Below are positions 59,801-64,000 of a stretch of 64,000 nucleotides of DNA, in pieces; position 1 is the first letter of the stretch; each line of letters starts with the position of its first letter. Under the pieces are notes generated by a model, which saw only the letters and a list, made by a program, of their open reading frames with translations, was not told where the DNA came from and made no database searches. Both the position numbers and the translations under genes were made by a program. Source of the DNA: Sipunculus nudus (taxonomy: Eukaryota > Annelida > Sipuncula > Golfingiida > Sipunculidae); NCBI GenBank assembly GCA_026874595.1, contig CM049307.1, positions 52,139,370-52,203,369 on the forward strand, in the 5' to 3' direction.

Positions 59801-62417
59801 GACCTCCCTTAATGTCACGTTGGAGGATTCTAACGCTCTAATGAATACTATATGTGCCCCATCTGACTGTCTGGGTGCTCAAAATCATGTTTTCCGCCCA
59901 TACGTTACAAACTATCGGTCACCATGACTCAGTTTTCCGGGAGATTTGCCTAGAAACTGCCAGAATATTGAGTTAGATTATTCTAGGGCTCACATATAAA
60001 ATTTGTCCCTATCTGACATTCAGCGTGCTGGAAATCATGTTTTTAGCCTGAAGTTCACAAAATATAGGTCACCATTACTTAATATCGGGTTTCCAAGAAG
60101 ATTTGCCTACGACTTCCCTTAATGTCACGTTGGAGGATTCTAGGCCTTATTGATTCAATTTGTGCCCTGTATGACTGTCTTGATGCAAAAAATCATGTTT
60201 TCGGCCCGTAGGTCATAAAATATAGATCCCCATGACCTAATTTTTGGTTTTCAAGGAAATATGCCTAGAAACTCCCAGGAAATTGTGTAAGAAGATTCTA
60301 GGCCTCACAGATGCGATTTGTCCCCATCTGACATTCAGGGTGCTCATATGACATCTTTTCCCTATAGGTCGCAGGCTAGTTTCAGGTTTCCAAGGGCTTA
60401 GTATCTTCTAAAATGTCAGGTTAGAGGTTTCTAAGCCAAATGGATACAATTTGTGCCCTGTCTAACTGTCTGGGTGCTCAAAATCATGTTTTCGGCCCGT
60501 AGGCCACAAAATATCGGTCACCATGACCTACTTTCGGGTTTTCAAGGAGATTTGCCTAGGACCTCCCTGGATGTACAGTTAAACGTTTATAGGTCTAACG
60601 GTAACGATTTGTGCCTTGTTAACGGCCGGACGGACGCCGGACAAAGGGTGATCGCTATAGCTCAGATGACTTACAGTCAGCTGAGCTAATAAAACCTGTA
60701 TGGTTTCGAGGCCGCACATATTGTAAGTGGTGGAATGAAAACAACCACGCACGGTTCAGTTCTTACACAACTTGAATGGGAACTATTGTCCTACAGCCAG
60801 AGGCTACAAAAACTTGAAATGTTTTATGGGAATGGGAACTATTGTCCTCCCGCCAGAGGCTACAAAAACTTGAAATGTTTTATAAAATCATCAAAGGTGC
60901 TCCATCCCACCTTGCATGAATGCTCCCTCTTATTGTTCTAGAAAGATATGACACGTAATTGTTCAGATATTGACAGTATTTACCGTCGGACCGAACATAT
61001 CACAGCTCATTCTTTCCCCACTGTGTCCGCTTCTGGAACGATTTAAACGATGATATTAAGATATCCTCAACATTTCTAGAAACAAATTTTAAAAACATAT
61101 TAAAATCAGCAATTCTTTATTTTATCTCGGTGAAAGGCATGTTAACTTTATACATGTCAAACTACTAATTGGACGCAACAGCCTTATGCATGATCTGTTT
61201 TCAAATGGGGTGATAACTGTGAAAGTACAAAGCATTTCTTTCCTGAATATCCTTTGTATATTCGACAGAGATAAAAACTCTTTGATGGTTATACACAGCA
61301 TGTTGTACTACAGTGTTGATGCAAGAAGCATTTACATAGCAGTAGTGCCGTTTACAGTCATTTTACAGTAAAATATCTTTAAACTAAAATAAAACATTAA
61401 AATGATAACATTGCAAAGACTGGCCCGTATCCGGATTATCCGTGATTATACCATATATGTTATATCATTTGCATACTGATCGACCTATTCACAATCCTAC
61501 CTCATTCACAATCTGGACTTACACGTTGACACTTGTACTTTCTACCTCATGGGATCTTACCAAATACTCAGACCGAATTTAAATCAAACAACTTATCGTA
61601 TCCCTCTTTTCCGGAGGTTCTTTTTTTCGTAAAATAGCTAGGTTGCATTTGTATTAAAAATAGTATCGGAGAAAAAAACAAACACTGCCCAGTACTGATG
61701 CATTTACTTTCGCTTTTGCTCAACACAGTTATCATATTCTTAAGGAATTATTCGATAAATATCAACCAAGACCATAAATTATTGCACAGTTTTTTAACAC
61801 AGATTGTCCCAATGGAAGATTTGGCGTTAACTGCCGGTCCGAATGCCACTGCAGCGATGAAGGAAACACGTGCTCCCCAAGAACAGGAGTGTGTCAGCAT
61901 GGCTGTCATTCCGATTTTACAGGCACAACTTGTCAAGGTAAATTAATTTTTTAAATGAAGCCTGCGCCATTTTGTAATTTAGTGTATACATTTTTATTAT
62001 AGTAAAAAAACGTGATTTTATGGTTACCTGTTCTGAATCAAGACAGTTTCATTTTAGTGTAGTCAGCACCAGCATGGAATACATTAAAATACCATATCTT
62101 ACCCGCCCAGCGTTTGCGCAAGCTACCATCACTTAGTCTTCTAAACATGTGTCAGGCACCAACAAGCTCATCATCCTAACTAGTTCACTGAAAAAAAAAT
62201 TTAAAGGCATTTGGTTCAAAGCCAAGTAACCAACGGTTTCATGTTCATAATAAACTTATAACATGGATTTCATTCACAGAATGTGCGGATAGACGATTCG
62301 GGATTTATTGCGACAAACCATGCCGTTGTTTACTACAGCACGAAGTATGTAATATAACTACTGGTTACTGTGCCTCTGGATGTGCCGCTGGGTATACCGG
62401 TAAAGACTGCCAAAAAG
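49450..62417 (+). CDS. Gene B: EGF/kringle receptor, RPTP-like, incomplete at the right edge
   Basis: Exons seen: 49450-49507 (signal peptide), 49779-49913 (EGF-like), 51835-52077 (kringle), 61803-61937 (EGF-like), 62280-62417 (EGF-like). All are phase 1-1, so they can be joined in any combination. The signal peptide and the last EGF exon are close paralogues of gene A exons, where the same EGF is followed by a transmembrane exon and RPTP-type juxtamembrane exons. By analogy gene B should continue past 64 kb into TM and cytoplasmic, possibly phosphatase, exons. The kringle between EGF repeats is unusual for such receptors. The 9.7-kb intron between kringle and second EGF holds two repeat arrays and a broken LINE. 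No disabling change was seen in the exons. Confidence 0.68.
49779..49913 (+). CDS. Gene B EGF-like exon 1
   Basis: Acceptor 'gtcataagtag', donor GTACGT, 135 nt, phase 1-1. The peptide contains GCSSGQFGWQCRYDCNC, PYPCDRVTGHCEAC and GDKWGPGC. The eight-cysteine spacing of laminin/MEGF-type EGF repeats fits. The polypyrimidine tract is weak. This exon has no counterpart in gene A. Confidence 0.72.
49914..51834. other. Gene B intron with local repeats
   Basis: Blocks around two poly-C runs (51107-51122 and 51487-51500) repeat each other ('accagagttacttgaa.ttgtgtatca', 'gttactctgtgcc.gtctg'). Segment 51210-51440 also matches 52570-52790 on the other side of the kringle exon. A (TA)n tract is at 50771-50818. 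A partial SINE lies at 51415-51480. Confidence 0.7.
51415..51480 (+). mobile_element. Partial SINE (tRNA-like head)
   Basis: 'cctgtggctcagaatcagag' and 'tgagttcaaatctc' correspond to the A-box and B-box parts of the SINE at 13556; the body is missing. Confidence 0.6.
51835..52077 (+). CDS. Gene B kringle domain exon
   Basis: Acceptor 'ttatatatacag', donor GTAAGC, 243 nt, phase 1-1, one complete domain in one exon. Six cysteines occur with canonical spacing. Landmarks are CKYNDEIGRWYIGKKTKT, LPCINW, the DRFPDDDVAGAANYCRNPD stretch, WCYTAPDPWRMWYRC and ISSC. NYCRNPD, WCYT and the final C-x4-C are the hallmarks of kringles from plasminogen, HGF and ROR receptors. The domain would be extracellular and probably mediates protein or glycan binding. 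It is the most confidently identified domain in the window. Confidence 0.93.
52746..53105 (+). mobile_element. tRNA-derived SINE, near full length
   Basis: Collinear with the copy at 13556-13935 ('tgtggctcagaaatagagta', 'gtttcactcacaatttatgt', 'gggggttcctccgtg', 'gtccgagaccggaac', 'gtacatatactta'). Its B-box region is partly deleted. Confidence 0.78.
53115..56856 (+). mobile_element. Pearl-like element with long tandem-repeat core
   Basis: 5' end: acaagtgacccatgggtcat then gacgctcagctgactggg, including the palindrome TGACCCATGGGTCA. Core 1 (53390-54300) has ~270-bp units with 'ggtggcgccatctgtcat'. Core 2 (54420-56750) has about seven units of ~345 bp with 'ggtggcgccaccagtctgca', 'gaaatttttgactactctgg' and 'taacagagacctaatttctg'. 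Then comes a GACGGACA-type microsatellite (56769-56806). The 3' end is 'tatagctcagcatgactgaa' followed by 'agtcagctgagcta', an imperfect hairpin. This order (end, tandem core, CNGG-type microsatellite, hairpin) is that described for bivalve pearl and related Helentron-associated elements. No coding sequence. Confidence 0.75.
56860..57320. other. Intronic stretch without recognised features
   Basis: AT-rich sequence. The minus-strand frames at 56826-57074 and 57061-57249 have no domain or splice support. Confidence 0.35.
57354..57559 (-). other. Candidate minus-strand exon of unknown nature
   Basis: A GC-richer block encodes FGIHVTSNVYSVARNIAAF, then TRGIFNISISTLLPVNLNMD and HAASVAFIPGAEI, with a GTCAGT donor after DIK. 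Composition is more exon-like than its surroundings, but no acceptor, neighbour exon or family was recognised. Confidence 0.25.
58076..58790 (+). pseudogene. Degraded LINE reverse transcriptase, N-terminal part
   Basis: The first frame reads YVLDDLRTIKVGKACGPDGV then SSRLLKEGAPYLTSPLCHLL and FSLMWKKVFV. A shifted frame continues with NYRPISLITCIAKIVERVM and LYQSGFTHVDPT. Further pieces read FDRVWHKRLLLKLNRTC and DPQGTVL. These are RT blocks in the correct order (GKA.GPDG, YRPISL, QSGF, FD.VWH, G.PQGSVL) with several frameshifts and stops. Confidence 0.85.
58790..60692 (+). repeat. Pearl-like tandem array interrupting the LINE
   Basis: About thirteen divergent ~145-bp units with 'aggtcaccatgacctaattt', 'caggtttccaaggagatttg', 'cctaggacctccctgaatgt' and 'gattctaggcctaacagata'. 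It ends with 'ttaacggccggacggacgcc', 'ggacaaagggtgatcgctat' and the hairpin 'agctcagatgacttacagtc-agctgagcta'. The 5' terminus of the full element was not recognised. Confidence 0.88.
60730..61180 (+). pseudogene. Degraded LINE, C-terminal part
   Basis: Shifted frames give LEWELLSYSQRLQKLEMFY, IIKGAPSHL-like text and RRTEHITAHSFPTVSASGTI followed by ETNFKNILKS. This is the post-RT region (LGW..L..RR...KL.MFYKI...; R....NSF.P.....WN.L) of L1/jockey-like LINEs. A ~56-bp segment is tandemly duplicated at 60778-60888. It continues the RT fragment that ends at 58790, from which it is separated by the array. Confidence 0.7.
61181..61802. other. Gene B intron end
   Basis: AT-rich, no feature recognised before the acceptor at 61802. 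Confidence 0.4.
61803..61937 (+). CDS. Gene B EGF-like exon 2
   Basis: Acceptor 'ttttttaacacag', donor GTAAAT, 135 nt, phase 1-1. The peptide reads CPNGRFGVNCRSECHC, SDEGNTCSPRTGVCQ and HGCHSDFTGTTCQ. All eight cysteines of the laminin/MEGF-type repeat are present (CPNGRFG..C...C.C, then C....G.C..GC...F.G..C). Absent from gene A. Confidence 0.88.
62280..62417 (+). CDS. Gene B EGF-like exon 3
   Basis: Acceptor 'gatttcattcacag', donor GTAAAA, 138 nt, phase 1-1. The peptide reads ECADRRFGIYCDKPCRC, LLQHEVCNITTGYC, ASGCAAGYTGKDCQK. All eight cysteines are intact, unlike the gene A paralogue at 29887. In gene A the following exon is transmembrane, so the same is expected beyond this window. Confidence 0.88.
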
Positions 62418-63640
62418 GTAAAAAAAGACATAGATAGATGCTTATTACATATAGAAATAATTGATTTACATAATTTCCTTCAAATATCCCCCGATATATT
62501 GCTTAAGTGACCACTACGTTATATTCTTAAGAAGACATTGTTTCTACAAGGCTACAAACTGTACCATGTTTCATATTCAGTTACTGTGAACTCGAAATGT
62601 CATAAGGTAGCAAAAAATCTATAAAAAAAAATTTTAATATAGCATATAGATGTGTTTAGCTTCCGATTTCGTTAGTAACCGCAATATATGTGACTTATGT
62701 AAGCACGCGACAAGCCATATCATTGAGATTGGGCCATTGAGAGTCTTTTTTGGAGTTTAACAATGCTATGTCTCAGCGATATACAAATTTAGTTAGAGAC
62801 TCTGCTTGGAAATCAGACACGATTCTGAGCATGATTTTAGACTTTTTAGACTGTTTGCATGTGGAAGTTTAACAATCGGCCGATTGATTTCTCAATAAAT
62901 ATTGCGCAAATATCCACTTCTTCATGTCAGGTATATAATCATGATATTTAAATAGTGAATGGATTGCTTCGAAATTTTCCAAGGAATGGCGCCTCCATAT
63001 AAGCTTCCACGCATTTTTACGGTATCTCTGAAAAAAAAAACACAAATTATAAAGATTGTGTCAAACATGTTAGCAGTATGTTCACGGATTGTCTGAAACT
63101 TTGTAAGAGATTAAAGTTTTAGATAAACTAGACTTGTAAAGACTATTATAAAGTATATTATTCATTTATGTCGTAACGGTTGGTTTATGTACTTGTTTTT
63201 AACTGTTTTATATTTTTATTGACATTTCTGACATATATACAAACAAACATTATACAAGATGCTCAAGCCAACCTTACATAACTTACATAGACGCTCACAA
63301 AATGACAGTACAAGTTATAATTTGTGTACATATTACATAGCATCAGTACAGGCAATTTTCAAATTGCATCAAATCATCAGTAGTTTTGTTTTAATTACTT
63401 TTTATAAATTACAGGTCTATAAATATCAAACAGTAATACAAGTTTACGGAAATATCATTATCATCTGGTATCTTAGTATTCTCACAAAATGGGTGGGGCA
63501 TTTCCATTTTTTTTCAGGTTTACATATAATATCTCTCTTTCATGAGTTATAACATATTCTATTTTCTGTATCTATTACAACCAATTCTTAAACTTTTCAA
63601 ACAATCTTTCTTCACCTCTTCTATGATAAATAGTCATTTT
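62418..63640. other. Gene B intron start
   Basis: Parts resemble gene A's intron after its EGF exon (for example around 62560-62620 versus 30160-30230). No transmembrane exon was found before the window end. Confidence 0.4.
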
Positions 63641-63689
63641 ATATGTGATATAATAAGTTGATTGACTTATACATTTATTATTCTAAACA

Positions 63690-63965
63690 GAATATACAGT
63701 GATTGATATCATAGTCCGGGAATCTTATATCACATGATTTCAGCCATGATTGTATTCATCATATATACATTTCTAGAGGCAACACATTAAGAAAAAAGGT
63801 GTGTAATTGTCTTGTCAAAGAGATTACAGTAAGAACAATGTGGATTATCAACAGGTTTCCACTTAAAAGGCCAATAGCTTCATGGTAAAAAATCATGTAT
63901 GATTTTTAAACTGAAACTCTCTGTTGCACATATCAAGAGAAACTTGATATTCTGTACGATAAAAC
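63690..63965 (-). pseudogene. LINE C-terminal zinc-segment fragment
   Basis: The minus strand reads YWPFKWKPVDNPHCSYCNLF followed by DKTITHLF, a stop and C. This is the CxxC...H....C tail of LINE proteins of the kind seen at 41239-41835, with stops. 5'-truncated remnant. Confidence 0.55.
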
Positions 63966-64000
63966 TGTTTAAATAGTCATGCCTATGTTATCCTGTAATT

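Noticed and set aside
33425-60692. CRISPR-like or satellite arrays
   Set aside because: The repeats are 145-345 bp, divergent and head-to-tail without unique spacers, and they end in mobile-element-type hairpins.

Overview
The window looks like nuclear DNA of an animal, most likely a bivalve mollusc. The base composition is AT-rich, there are many long (TA)n runs, genes are split into short exons with GT..AG introns, and the repeats are of kinds known from bivalves (tRNA-derived SINEs, 'pearl'-like tandem-repeat elements ending in a GACGGACA-type microsatellite, and LINE, Helitron and TIR-element remains). The species assignment is inference. Almost all long open frames are non-genic; the real genes had to be read from splice-site and phase consistency.

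Left part (1-11.4 kb). A 25-codon terminal exon on the + strand (251-325) matches the C-terminus of receptor-type protein tyrosine phosphatases (RPTPs), so an RPTP gene ends here. Facing it on the - strand is a complete six-exon gene (11378 down to 1368; 831 nt, 276 aa, all phases consistent). It encodes a signal peptide, an acidic stalk, one von Willebrand factor type D (VWD) domain, one transmembrane helix and a short tail. Its introns hold a relic of a VWD exon, a ~740-bp tandem duplication and repeat arrays.

Middle part (11.4-28.8 kb) is mostly repeats: a SINE, a TIR-bounded DNA element, two ~162-bp-unit arrays in opposite orientation, and dispersed repeats with partners at 35-43 kb.

A segmental duplication (about 24.7-29.65 kb and 43.3-49.75 kb) carries the 5' ends of two paralogous + strand receptor genes. 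Gene A (29.2-34.9 kb) has a signal peptide, one EGF-like exon that has lost a cysteine, a transmembrane exon and juxtamembrane exons with YANVNFG and YEDLNLEYQ motifs, but I find no phosphatase exons before the next gene begins. Gene B (49.45 kb to beyond the window end) has a nearly identical signal peptide, an EGF-like exon, a canonical six-cysteine kringle exon and two more EGF-like exons. All its exons are phase 1-1, and its transmembrane and cytoplasmic exons would lie beyond 64 kb. I interpret A and B, with the exon at 251-325, as a cluster of RPTP-like receptor genes of which A has been shortened at both ends.

Between A and B (35-43 kb) lie two copies of a ~1.8-kb unit carrying LINE 3' fragments. 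One copy contains a 1508-bp Helitron whose empty site is preserved in the other copy. Inside gene B's large introns lie two pearl-like arrays and a LINE broken into two parts.
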